NCBI GenBank assembly: GCA_035301545.1
Contig: DATGUA010000028.1
Location: forward strand, 1 to 23,992
Length of the DNA: 23,992 nt
Source of the DNA: DATGUA01 sp035301545
GTDB taxonomy: Bacteria; Bacillota; Clostridia; Tissierellales; Tissierellaceae
Direction of reading: 5' to 3'
Part shown: positions 14,761 to 22,172 of the stretch, piece after piece
Numbering within the stretch: position 1 is the stretch's first letter
Layout of the letters: each line of letters starts with the position of its first letter
Made by a program: the position numbers and the translations under genes
Notes under the pieces: model-generated
What the model saw: the letters and a program-made list of their open reading frames with translations, nothing else
Databases searched by the model: none
Told to the model about the DNA's origin: nothing

Positions 14761-15519
14761 ATGAGAGTTGAAGATAAGATTATTATATTAACAGGGGCTA
14801 GTTCTGGAATTGGAGAAACTACAGCATTAAGATTAGCTGAAGAAGGGGCTAATGTAGTTTCTGTTGCTCGAAGATTAGATAGATTAGAAAAATTAAAAGA
14901 GAAAGCTAAAGATTTAGAAGGAGAAATATATCCGCTTAAAGGTGATGTATCTAGTGATGAAGATATAAAAAATGTGGTTAAAACTACAATAGATAAATAT
15001 GGAAGGATAGATGTATTAATTAATAATGCAGGTATTTTAGATAGGTATTTATCAGCAGATAATATGGAAGATGAAGTATGGGATAGAGTATTAGATATAA
15101 ATCTGACAGGTCCTATGAAGTTAATTAGAGAATCTATAGGCCATATGTTAAGAGAAGAATCAGGAAATATTATAAATATTTCTTCAGTTGGTGGTTTATT
15201 TGGAGCTAAAGGCGGATTAGGTTATGTAACTACTAAACATGGTATTATAGGAATAACTAAACATGTTGGAGCAATATTTGCTGATCAAGGAATTAGATCT
15301 AATGTTATAGCACCAGGAAATATAAAAACAGATATAGGTTCTACAGTATCAGATCCAGATAAAAGGGTATTAGATAAAATATTAAAAACAACTGAACCAT
15401 TACCAGTAGCAGGAGAAGCAGAAGATATTGCAAATCTTATACTATTTTTAGCATCAGATGAGTCTAAATTCATTAATGGAGCCACTATAGTAAGTGATGG
15501 TGGATGGACTGTATTGTAA
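14761..15519 (+). CDS. Short-chain dehydrogenase/reductase (SDR), substrate unknown
   Basis: This 252-residue classical SDR has cofactor motif TGASSGIG (residues 11-18), NNAG, and the catalytic triad S142 (ISSVGG), Y155 and K159 (YVTTK). RR at residues 37-38 after the second strand suggests NADP(H). The C-terminus (FLASDESKFINGATIVSDGG) is typical of the FabG/glucose-dehydrogenase branch. GGAGG precedes the ATG. The next gene, a sulfurtransferase, starts 22 bases after its stop, so the two are probably co-transcribed; what links them is not clear. A direct fatty-acid role is unlikely, since no fab genes are nearby. Confidence 0.88.
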   Translation: MRVEDKIIILTGASSGIGETTALRLAEEGANVVSVARRLDRLEKLKEKAKDLEGEIYPLKGDVSSDEDIKNVVKTTIDKYGRIDVLINNAGILDRYLSADNMEDEVWDRVLDINLTGPMKLIRESIGHMLREESGNIINISSVGGLFGAKGGLGYVTTKHGIIGITKHVGAIFADQGIRSNVIAPGNIKTDIGSTVSDPDKRVLDKILKTTEPLPVAGEAEDIANLILFLASDESKFINGATIVSDGGWTVL

Positions 15520-15541
15520 GAAAAGGGGAATAAATTAATTT

Positions 15542-16372
15542 ATGGGAAATTTTGTAGATTATAAATGGTTAATGGATAATTTAAAGAATGATAAACTTAT
15601 TATCTTAGATGCTAGAGCTGGGTTACAAGATCCAGAAGAGGGAATAAAAGCTTATAATGAAGGTCATATAAAAAGAGCTCAATTTGTATCTTTAGAAGAG
15701 GTAATGACTGGAGAAATATCTACTCATGGTGGAAGACATCCTTTGCCAAATATAGAAAATTTTACTGAAGATATGAAGGATTTAGGTATGAAAGATGATT
15801 CTACTGTTGTAATATATGATAATGGTAATATAGCCATGGCAGGTAGATTGTGGTGGCTTTTAAGATATTTTGGAAAAGAAGATGTATTTATCTTAGAAGG
15901 TGGTATTAAAGGTTGGAAAGATAATAATGGCCAAATTACTACTAAAATACCAAAGGTAGAAAAATCAGATTCATTAAATTTAAAGATTAATAAAGATATG
16001 AAAATAGATATGGAACATGTAAAGGATATAATAGATGATGATAATTCTGTAATAGTAGATGCAAGATCTTATGAAAGGTATATTGGAGAAGTAGAACCAA
16101 TGGATAAAATTCCTGGACATATACCTAATGCAGTAAATTATCCATGGACTGATTTAGTTAAGGATGGAGAAATATTATCTATTGATAAACTGAAAGATAA
16201 GTTTAAAGATTTACAAGATAAGGATGAGGTAATAGTTCATTGTGGGTCTGGGATTACAGGGATTGTAAATTTACTACTTATGGAAGAGATAGGATTAAGG
16301 CCTAAACTATATCCAGGTGGATATAGTGATTGGATAAGTTATGATGATAATGAGATTATTAAAGGAGAATAA
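15542..16372 (+). CDS. Two-domain rhodanese-type sulfurtransferase (thiosulfate or 3-mercaptopyruvate)
   Basis: This 276-residue protein has two rhodanese domains. The N-terminal one has LIILDARAGLQDPEEG, GHIKRAQFVSL and a non-catalytic loop, YDNGNIAMAGR, with no cysteine. The C-terminal one has VIVDARSYERYIG, GHIPNAVNYPW and the active loop VHCGSGITGI with C234 as the persulfide-forming cysteine. This is the TST/MST architecture, a usual length of about 280. The CGSGITG loop resembles mercaptopyruvate-type sequences more than classic CRKGVT, but the donor cannot be decided from sequence. It ends just before an intrinsic terminator. No functional link with the selenium locus 12 kb away is visible, though both handle persulfide-type sulfur. 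Confidence 0.9.
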   Translation: MGNFVDYKWLMDNLKNDKLIILDARAGLQDPEEGIKAYNEGHIKRAQFVSLEEVMTGEISTHGGRHPLPNIENFTEDMKDLGMKDDSTVVIYDNGNIAMAGRLWWLLRYFGKEDVFILEGGIKGWKDNNGQITTKIPKVEKSDSLNLKINKDMKIDMEHVKDIIDDDNSVIVDARSYERYIGEVEPMDKIPGHIPNAVNYPWTDLVKDGEILSIDKLKDKFKDLQDKDEVIVHCGSGITGIVNLLLMEEIGLRPKLYPGGYSDWISYDDNEIIKGE

Positions 16373-16398
16373 AATTTCAGTAAATTAATCAATACTAG

Positions 16399-16430
16399 TC
16401 TAGAGGTGATGATCATCTCTAGATTTTTTA
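16399..16430 (+). terminator. Intrinsic terminator after the SDR-sulfurtransferase pair
   Basis: TCTAGAG (16399-16405) pairs with CTCTAGA (16417-16423). The stem extends inward through about four more pairs including one G-U, followed by TTTTTTA. It lies about 25 bases after the sulfurtransferase stop. Confidence 0.85.
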
Positions 16431-16544
16431 TTGTTAAGATAGTTAAGACTGTAGCATTTATAAACCTAGTTCATACAATAGTAAAAAGTATATTATTTAA
16501 TCATAAAGGGTTTAGATAATATAGAGTTTGAAGGAGGGGTAGAA

Positions 16545-17912
16545 ATGCTTACACTATCTCATTGGATATATATTTTAGTAATTTTGGCAGTTATTATTGC
16601 GATGATTTGGCGAAAAGATGTAGTTTTAATATGTCTAATAGGAACTTTTTTAATTGGAACAGCATATACAGGATCTGTTGTATCTGGTATTCAAACAGTA
16701 TTTCATGCTCTTATGACTGGAGGAACAGAGATATTTAATATAATGCTAATTATAGCAATTATGGTAGCTATGTTAAAGTCATTAGAAGTTATAGAAGCAG
16801 ATCAAGTAATGTTGTCTCCTGTGAAAAAATTAATGAAAACACCTACAACTGCCTTTTTAATATTAGGTTTAGTTATGTATGGAGCTTCTTTATTTTTTTG
16901 GCCTACACCAGCTACTGCATTAGTTGGCACCGTTTTAATACCTGTAGCTATAGAGGCAGGACTTCCAGCAATGGCTGCAGCAATGATAGTAAATATTGCT
17001 GGTCATGGTATGGGCCTTTCAGGTGATTTAGTACTTCAAGGAGCACCTCAATTAGCTGCAAAATCAGCAGATGTAGATATAGATTTAGTTCTGTTTAAAT
17101 CTGGAGTTTTATCAATAGTAACTGGAGTAGTAGCTATTACCATAACCTATATTATGATGAGGAAAGAGTTAAAGGAAGATACTAAGGAAGATATTAAAGA
17201 AAAAGAAAATGAAGATTTAGAATCTAAAAAGATAGAAAGACCCTTAGCTAAAATATTTGGGAGAATTGTGCCTATTATATTATTGATGATTATTATTGTA
17301 ATGATTGTAAATAAGATACAAGGTGGAGATGCAACAGCACTTTTAGGTGGAACTGGTATAGGAATATTACTTGCTGCCACAATAGCTAAAGAAAAAGGAA
17401 AATCTTTAAGTAAAGTTATTGATCATCTTAAAGAAGGCTTTAAATTATCTATAGGGATCTTTGCTCCAGTTATACCTATAGCAGGATTCTTTTTCTTAGG
17501 AGGATCTGAATCAGCTATGATCTTAGGGGAAAATGCGCCAAAATTTCTATTCGATATTGGAGAAATGATAGCTGGAGCTTTACCTCTAAATAAAATATCA
17601 TTAGGTTTTGGTAATATGATAATTGGTGTAATTGCAGGACTTGATGGTTCTGGATTTTCAGGAATTCCGTTAGTCGGAGGCTTAGCTAGAGCATTAGGAG
17701 GACCAGCAGGTATCGATATACCTACCTTAGCATCTATTGGTCAAGTATCAACAGTATGGACTGGAGGAGGTACAATTGTAGCATGGTGTTTTGGATTAGC
17801 AGCAACAGCAGGTGTAGCAAAAGTATCACCTGTTGAGCTAGCTAGAAAGAATTTTATTCCAGTTATATCTGGATTAGTAGTGGCTACAGTTGTAGGGATA
17901 TTTTTAATGTAG
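16545..17912 (+). CDS. Polytopic permease of the GntP/ion-transporter-like type, substrate unknown
   Basis: This 455-residue protein has roughly twelve hydrophobic segments and a highly charged central loop (about residues 205-235) that splits two similar-sized halves. This is the layout of GntP/ArsB/NhaD/DctM-like (IT superfamily) carriers. Glycine- and small-residue-rich segments, such as IVNIAGHGMGLSGDLVLQGA and GFGNMIIGVIAGLDGSGFSG, look like re-entrant substrate-binding loops. GGAGGGG precedes the ATG. It is flanked by a terminator upstream and a convergent gene downstream, so it stands alone. I cannot name a substrate: a carboxylate such as gluconate or a C4 acid is possible, as is a cation antiport role. 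Confidence 0.65.
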   Translation: MLTLSHWIYILVILAVIIAMIWRKDVVLICLIGTFLIGTAYTGSVVSGIQTVFHALMTGGTEIFNIMLIIAIMVAMLKSLEVIEADQVMLSPVKKLMKTPTTAFLILGLVMYGASLFFWPTPATALVGTVLIPVAIEAGLPAMAAAMIVNIAGHGMGLSGDLVLQGAPQLAAKSADVDIDLVLFKSGVLSIVTGVVAITITYIMMRKELKEDTKEDIKEKENEDLESKKIERPLAKIFGRIVPIILLMIIIVMIVNKIQGGDATALLGGTGIGILLAATIAKEKGKSLSKVIDHLKEGFKLSIGIFAPVIPIAGFFFLGGSESAMILGENAPKFLFDIGEMIAGALPLNKISLGFGNMIIGVIAGLDGSGFSGIPLVGGLARALGGPAGIDIPTLASIGQVSTVWTGGGTIVAWCFGLAATAGVAKVSPVELARKNFIPVISGLVVATVVGIFLM

Positions 17913-17987
17913 TAAATTAAAAGGTGAATTTTTGCAAGTTAGTCCTTTGGCCTATAGCCATTTTATATAGATATTGTGTATAAGGTA

Positions 17988-18088
17988 ATTAGGAAGGAAA
18001 TATATATAATGGAAAGGAATGACTTATGATAAATATGGTTCTAATTTTCATGGAATGACGTTTATTATATATATTTCCTGAAGCTAAT
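17988..18088. repeat. Long hairpin with perfect 16-bp arms and 53-base structured loop
   Basis: AGGAAATATATATAAT (17995-18010) and its exact complement (18064-18079) enclose 53 bases. An outer pair, ATTAG (17988-17992) with CTAAT (18084-18088), extends the stem across a small asymmetric internal loop. Inside, the 8-mer GGAATGAC occurs twice as a direct repeat (18016-18023 and 18052-18059). It lies between convergent genes in the otherwise empty stretch 17913-18120. It may be a terminator-like 3' structure, an RNA gene or a small MITE-like element. The only other structure in that gap is a weak TGGC/GCCA hairpin near 17948-17960. Confidence 0.55.
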
Positions 18089-18120
18089 AAACTAAATATA
18101 TTTAATATATCTAAACCAAA

Positions 18121-18555
18121 TTAGATAGAATTGATCAACCTCTCCAGGCTAGATCTAAACTTAGAATCAGCTGAAGGCTTTCTCTTACTAGCATTACTAT
18201 GAGATTTACCTTGCTTTCTAAGTTCCCTATGAATATGTCGTCTATTAAGCATTTGATCTATATTATTTTCTGTAAATATAAATCCATTTTGATTAATAGG
18301 ATATCCGTCTTTAGATAGACAGAGAGCAGCTAGACCATAATCCTGAGTTACTACTATATCCCCTTTATTTATATGATTGACTATATAGAAGTCTGCACTA
18401 TCATTAGAGATGTCGACTGAGACTATAGTAGCATAATCATCTTCGATTTTGTGTGCATAGTTTTTTACTATGATAATTTCTAATTCATATTTTTTAGCAA
18501 TATTTATGGTTACATCTATAACAGGACATCCATCACCATCTACATATATCTTCAT
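18121..18555 (-). CDS. DUF188 (YaiI/YqxD family) protein
   Basis: This 144-residue protein matches the YaiI/YqxD family (PF02639). It begins MKIYVDGDGCPVIDV, has VVTQDYGLAALCLSKDGYPINQNG in the middle, and a basic, serine-rich C-terminus with RRHIHRELRKQGKS. The family has a PIN-like fold with conserved acidic residues (D7, D9 and D86 in the TQDYGLA motif), suggesting a nuclease, but no activity is established. AGGAGG precedes the ATG at 18555. It lies downstream of the M24 peptidase gene on the same strand but behind a probable terminator (18585-18608), so it is likely expressed by read-through or by its own unseen promoter. Confidence 0.88.
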   Translation of the reverse strand: MKIYVDGDGCPVIDVTINIAKKYELEIIIVKNYAHKIEDDYATIVSVDISNDSADFYIVNHINKGDIVVTQDYGLAALCLSKDGYPINQNGFIFTENNIDQMLNRRHIHRELRKQGKSHSNASKRKPSADSKFRSSLERLINSI

Positions 18556-18584
18556 CCTATACCTCCTAAAATTAATAAAAGAGA

Positions 18585-18608
18585 AGAGGTAGATAAATAT
18601 CCACCCCT
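18585..18608 (-). terminator. Probable intrinsic terminator after the M24 peptidase gene
   Basis: On the minus strand AGGGGTGGATA pairs with TATCTACCTCT (two G-U pairs, tight loop), followed by TCTCTTTTATT. It separates the M24 peptidase from the DUF188 gene. Confidence 0.6.
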
Positions 18609-18618
18609 TAATTAATTA

Positions 18619-19695
18619 TTATTCGACTATCATTAATTCTTTATTATAATCATTTAGATTCTCATATCCCTCTTCAGTAACTAGGATTAAATCTTCTATT
18701 CTAACTCCAATATCTCCAGGTAAATATATTCCTGGTTCTACAGAAAATATCATACCAGGTTCTACTACATCTGTATTAACAGCAGATACATCTCCAAATT
18801 CATGAGCTTCTATTCCTATAGAATGACCTGTTCTATGAGTAAAGTATTTTCCATAACCTGCTTTTACTATATGATCTCTTGCTGCTTTATCTATGTCACA
18901 GAATCTTACACCAGGCTTAACTATTTCTATAGCCTTTTTATTAGCTTCAAGTACAATATTGTAAATTTCCTTATGTTTTTCAGATACTTCTTTGTAAAAT
19001 ACTGTTCTAGTCATATCTGAACAATAATGGTCTTTAATACATCCAATATCTATTAGTACGTTATCGCCAGATTTCGCTAAAGCATCACCAGGTACAAAAT
19101 GAGGATCAGCTGCATTAGCTCCATATGCTATTATAGGTTCAAATGAAAATCCTTCTCCACCTAATTCAGAATATATTTTACCAAGTTCCTGGGCCATTTC
19201 TTTTTCTGTTAATCCTTCTGGAATTAATTCAATCATTTTCTCAACACTTATATCATTAATTTTAGATGCTTCTCTCGTTAAATTAATTTCTTCATTATCT
19301 TTGATCATTCTGATTCTGTCTATGATAGGGGATACATTTTTGAAATCTTTTCCAGAATTTAGTTCCATAAGTTTAAGTAAATATCTTGAAGGTAAGTTCT
19401 TATCTATACCTAAAGTTTTATCTTTATCAATATATTCAGCCATAACTTCTATAGGATCTTGTGTATCATCAAACCATACTTTTTCTACAGCTAAATCTTC
19501 TTCTACAGGGAATAATTCATTAATAAAGAATTTATGATCTTTATTTACATTTAAGTATAAGGCAATTAATCTTGAACCTGAATCAACCCATTTGCCAGTT
19601 AGATAAAAGATGGCTGGTGCATCAGATATTAACACCTGTGGAATATTATTTTCTTCCATTTCCTTTAATAATCTTTCAACTCTGTTAATTTTCAT
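18619..19695 (-). CDS. M24 family Xaa-Pro aminopeptidase / dipeptidase-like
   Basis: This 358-residue protein has a creatinase-like N-terminal domain (residues 1-125; ending near MIKDNEEINLTREA) and a pita-bread metallopeptidase domain. The five metal ligands are all present: D216 in LIDIGCIKD, D227 in CSDMTRTVF, H291 in HRTGHSIGIE, E320 in FSVEPGIYLPG and E334 in VRIEDLILV. The family cleaves before proline, either from peptide N-termini or from Xaa-Pro dipeptides, using two metal ions. The length of about 355 is typical of the shorter Xaa-Pro peptidases. AGGAGGG precedes the ATG at 19695. It follows the amino-acid permease by 24 bases, so the two form one operon for peptide or amino-acid use. 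Confidence 0.92.
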   Translation of the reverse strand: MKINRVERLLKEMEENNIPQVLISDAPAIFYLTGKWVDSGSRLIALYLNVNKDHKFFINELFPVEEDLAVEKVWFDDTQDPIEVMAEYIDKDKTLGIDKNLPSRYLLKLMELNSGKDFKNVSPIIDRIRMIKDNEEINLTREASKINDISVEKMIELIPEGLTEKEMAQELGKIYSELGGEGFSFEPIIAYGANAADPHFVPGDALAKSGDNVLIDIGCIKDHYCSDMTRTVFYKEVSEKHKEIYNIVLEANKKAIEIVKPGVRFCDIDKAARDHIVKAGYGKYFTHRTGHSIGIEAHEFGDVSAVNTDVVEPGMIFSVEPGIYLPGDIGVRIEDLILVTEEGYENLNDYNKELMIVE

Positions 19696-19719
19696 AGTAA
19701 ACCCTCCTAAAGTTTGTTT

Positions 19720-21129
19720 TTAATTAATTCTAGATTTATTCTTTTTCTCATAATTATTCCATATAGCAAGTCCTGCTACTATAATAATTAATGCTCCACC
19801 AATCATTTGTATTTCATATATAAGATTTTCTTTAAATGTGTCCATCACAGGTGCAGCAGAGAATACTATTCCTAAAGACGTTATTACAAGAAGCATTCTA
19901 GATAAGCCTATAGCAGTACCATCATTTTTACTTAATTGGAAAGGTCTTTCTTTATTTGGGTTTTCCTTTCTTAATTTAATATAAGCAAAGTATAGCATTA
20001 TATATGGAAATAATGAGGTTAAAGCTGTCATCGTGACTAATACATTATATATTGCATCAACAGAAGGTAATAAATTAGTTACTAACAAGATAAAGCTTAC
20101 TAATATAGCTTGAAGAATAACTGTACTTGCTGGAATATCATATTTGTTTACTCTGGTTAATCTTTTTGGAAATATTCCTTCATCTACACTACCAAATAAC
20201 ATTTTTATAGGAGATGCAATGTATAGAAGAATAGCTCCAAATACTGATAGAGATACTCCTAAAGCAACTACTCTTACAAACCAACTACCAATTCCTAGAC
20301 TTGCTGCTACTGAATCCAGTGCTACTAATATTCCTTCAGATGCAGTAATTTGATCTGGTGGTAATATCATAGTAATAGCTAATGAACCTAAAACATATAG
20401 AGATGCTACAATAGCTGCTGAAATAAATACAGCTTTTGGGAAATTCTTTTGTGGATCATCTACTTCAGTAACAAAATTAGCAGTAGTCTCTGATCCTGCA
20501 AGTCCAAACATAACTGCTGATATAGCTACTAAAGAGTCCATATTTAGTTTAGGCATCATAGTACTTAAAGTATATGTTGATGCTGGTTCTCTTTTTAATA
20601 TAAAAATAGAAATAAATGCCATTACTATTAATAATGTAGTAGGAACAGTCGACCCTAAAGCTCCAACACTAGTAAAGAACTTACCGAAATTCATTCCTTT
20701 TGTACTAACTAAAGAAACTATCCAAAATATTACTAAAGAAACTATTAAAACAAAGGTTTTATTAATAGCTAATTCTGGCTTACCAAATGTATATGCTACA
20801 TTTACTGTTAAGAATGTTAGGAATGAAGAATACCAAAATAATTTAGCAGTCCAGTTTAACCATGAAACCATAAAGCCCCATTTTTTACCATAGGCCTCTT
20901 TTACCCATTCATATAGTCCTCCATCGCTTGGGTATGTAGATGCTAATTCTGCACATATAAGTGCATTAGGAACAAAGTATATAAATGAAAATAGAACCCA
21001 TACAAGTATAGCTCCCAAACCTAGACCAAAACTAGATGCAGTAGATCTAGCAATCCATCTAATTCCATATAGGGCAGATACATTCATTAATACTAAATCC
21101 CATAAACCTATCTTTCTTTTTTCAGCCAA
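19720..21129 (-). CDS. APC-superfamily amino-acid permease (glutamate/GABA antiporter-like)
   Basis: This 469-residue protein has about twelve hydrophobic segments. The N-terminus, KIGLWDLVLMNVSALYGIRW, is the APC first-helix region. The motif AELASTYPSDGGLYEWVKEAYG is characteristic of the glutamate:GABA antiporter and related AdiC/YjeM-like groups, and MFGLAGSETTANFVTEVDDP is the helix-6 region. Which amino acid is carried cannot be read from sequence. GGAGG precedes the ATG at 21129. The leader carries an AT-rich palindrome, and the gene is followed by the M24 peptidase. A plausible role is uptake or exchange of amino acids released from proline-containing peptides. Confidence 0.85.
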   Translation of the reverse strand: MAEKRKIGLWDLVLMNVSALYGIRWIARSTASSFGLGLGAILVWVLFSFIYFVPNALICAELASTYPSDGGLYEWVKEAYGKKWGFMVSWLNWTAKLFWYSSFLTFLTVNVAYTFGKPELAINKTFVLIVSLVIFWIVSLVSTKGMNFGKFFTSVGALGSTVPTTLLIVMAFISIFILKREPASTYTLSTMMPKLNMDSLVAISAVMFGLAGSETTANFVTEVDDPQKNFPKAVFISAAIVASLYVLGSLAITMILPPDQITASEGILVALDSVAASLGIGSWFVRVVALGVSLSVFGAILLYIASPIKMLFGSVDEGIFPKRLTRVNKYDIPASTVILQAILVSFILLVTNLLPSVDAIYNVLVTMTALTSLFPYIMLYFAYIKLRKENPNKERPFQLSKNDGTAIGLSRMLLVITSLGIVFSAAPVMDTFKENLIYEIQMIGGALIIIVAGLAIWNNYEKKNKSRIN

Positions 21130-21183
21130 TATAATTCCTCCTTTAATTAAATAATTATTTATTATTACTATTAATTTATTATT

Positions 21184-21207
21184 TACTATTAATAATTATT
21201 AATAGTA
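21184..21207. repeat. Perfect 24-bp palindrome in the permease leader
   Basis: The half-site TACTATTAATAA (21184-21195) is followed directly by its exact complement (21196-21207). A partial copy, TACTATTAAT, precedes it at 21166-21175, one 18-base step away. Both lie between the leftward promoter (21253-21281) and the permease start, so an operator that blocks the permease operon is plausible. The AT richness lowers its significance. Confidence 0.5.
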
Positions 21208-21252
21208 GATTCAAATTTTTAAACTAGATATTTATGTATCTAACTTTTATCA

Positions 21253-21281
21253 ATCATAACACAATATTTCCAGTCACACAA
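21253..21281 (-). promoter_or_regulatory. Promoter of the APC permease-M24 peptidase operon
   Basis: On the minus strand TTGTGT (21276-21281) and TATGAT (21253-21258) are 17 bases apart, with TGT just before the -10 as an extended element. Transcription would start near 21246, leaving a leader of about 117 bases. Confidence 0.6.
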
Positions 21282-21314
21282 TAAGGCTAAGTATATAAAG
21301 TTTAATATTATAGA

Positions 21315-21343
21315 TTGTATATATTTAGATAATACAGTAAAAT
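21315..21343 (+). promoter_or_regulatory. Promoter of the zincin-acylphosphatase-YbaK-phosphomutase group
   Basis: TTGTAT (21315-21320) and TAAAAT (21338-21343) are 17 bases apart. The start near 21350 leaves a very short leader that contains the AGAGGAA ribosome site before the ATG at 21368. Confidence 0.55.
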
Positions 21344-21367
21344 ATTATATATGAGAGGAATGATATT

Positions 21368-21748
21368 ATGGATAGCTTCCCGGATATAGAGAAGGTTCAT
21401 TATATGTTAGATAATATAGTAGAAGAAATACCTAAAGAATTTTTTAGAAAATTAAATGAAGGTGTAGTATTATTATCAAGTCATAAACTCCATCCTGAAA
21501 GTAGAAAAGATATACCTTTATATATTATGGGAGAGTATTCAAGAAGTATAACTGGAAGAAATATTAAAATATATTATGGATCTTTTAAGATGGCTTATAA
21601 TGGACAATCAGAGGGGTATATATATAAGAAACTAAAAGAGACTTTATTACATGAATTTATTCATCATTTAGAATCTTTAGCTGGTGAAAAAAGATTAGAA
21701 ATCAAAGATGCTGAGGACTTAGAGAGATATAGAAATATGAATAAGTAA
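21368..21748 (+). CDS. Minimal zincin-like metallopeptidase family protein
   Basis: This 126-residue soluble protein resembles the small zincin-like family (PF06262-type, HExxHH). The motif LLHEFIHHLESLAGE gives H95, E96 and H99 as the zinc and catalytic residues. The N-terminal half (EKVHYMLDNIVEEIPKEFFRKLNEGVVLL) and the IPLYIMGEYSRSITGRNIKIYYG strand region match the family layout. The third ligand is not certain: the usual Asp-containing tail is replaced by EIKDAEDLERY. No signal peptide is present, so it is cytoplasmic. Its substrate is unknown. It leads a group with acylphosphatase and a tRNA deacylase, spaced 18 bases before the next start. Confidence 0.75.
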   Translation: MDSFPDIEKVHYMLDNIVEEIPKEFFRKLNEGVVLLSSHKLHPESRKDIPLYIMGEYSRSITGRNIKIYYGSFKMAYNGQSEGYIYKKLKETLLHEFIHHLESLAGEKRLEIKDAEDLERYRNMNK

Positions 21749-21766
21749 TAAAGGGAGGATTTTAAA

Positions 21767-22129
21767 TTGAGTTTAAAAGATTATATTGATAAATTTAAGA
21801 AAAAGTATATTGAAACTAAGGTAAGCTATGCGCATAAGCCAGATTTTAAACCATCTTCAATTGTAAGGAAACATATTATATTTTCAGGAAAAGTTCAAAA
21901 TGTTGGATTTAGATATGAAACATATCAATTAGCTAATAGTATAGGATTAAAAGGTTGGGTAAAAAACAAAGTAGATGGAACTGTAGAATCTGAGATACAG
22001 GGTGAAAATGATAAAATTACATTTTTAATAAGTCATATGAAATCATTAAAAAGAGGAAGGGTTATTGATGTAAAAATTAAGGAAATAGATTTAATAGATA
22101 ATGACAATAATTTTGAAATTATAAGGTAA
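21767..22129 (+). CDS. Acylphosphatase with N-terminal extension
   Basis: Residues 32-120 form a complete acylphosphatase domain. The signature SGKVQNVGFRYETYQLAN carries the catalytic arginine R49, and GWVKNKVDGTVE carries the catalytic asparagine N67, with the standard 18-residue spacing. The enzyme hydrolyses acyl-phosphates such as acetyl phosphate or carbamoyl phosphate. About 31 lysine-rich residues precede the domain, unlike the usual protein of 90-95 residues. The TTG start at 21767 is well supported by GGGAGG at 21753-21758, and no closer ATG has a ribosome site, so the extension is probably real. It lies 18 bases after the zincin-like gene. Confidence 0.9.
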   Translation: MSLKDYIDKFKKKYIETKVSYAHKPDFKPSSIVRKHIIFSGKVQNVGFRYETYQLANSIGLKGWVKNKVDGTVESEIQGENDKITFLISHMKSLKRGRVIDVKIKEIDLIDNDNNFEIIR

Positions 22130-22172
22130 TGGATAAAGGGTATTAACAATATATAAGTATAGGAGTAAGACT

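Noticed and set aside
15285..15485. A 66-codon minus-strand frame inside the SDR gene
   Set aside because: It is a shadow of a strongly supported gene.
17147..17380. A 77-codon minus-strand frame inside the permease
   Set aside because: It is antisense to the membrane protein and has no ribosome site or family match.
17948..17960. Terminator of the permease gene at TGGC-CTATA-GCCA
   Set aside because: The stem is only four pairs and the T tract is weak, so it is not listed as a terminator.
18802..20353. Three plus-strand frames (18802-19020, 19301-19537, 20144-20353) opposite the M24 peptidase and APC permease
   Set aside because: They are shadows of conserved genes on the other strand.
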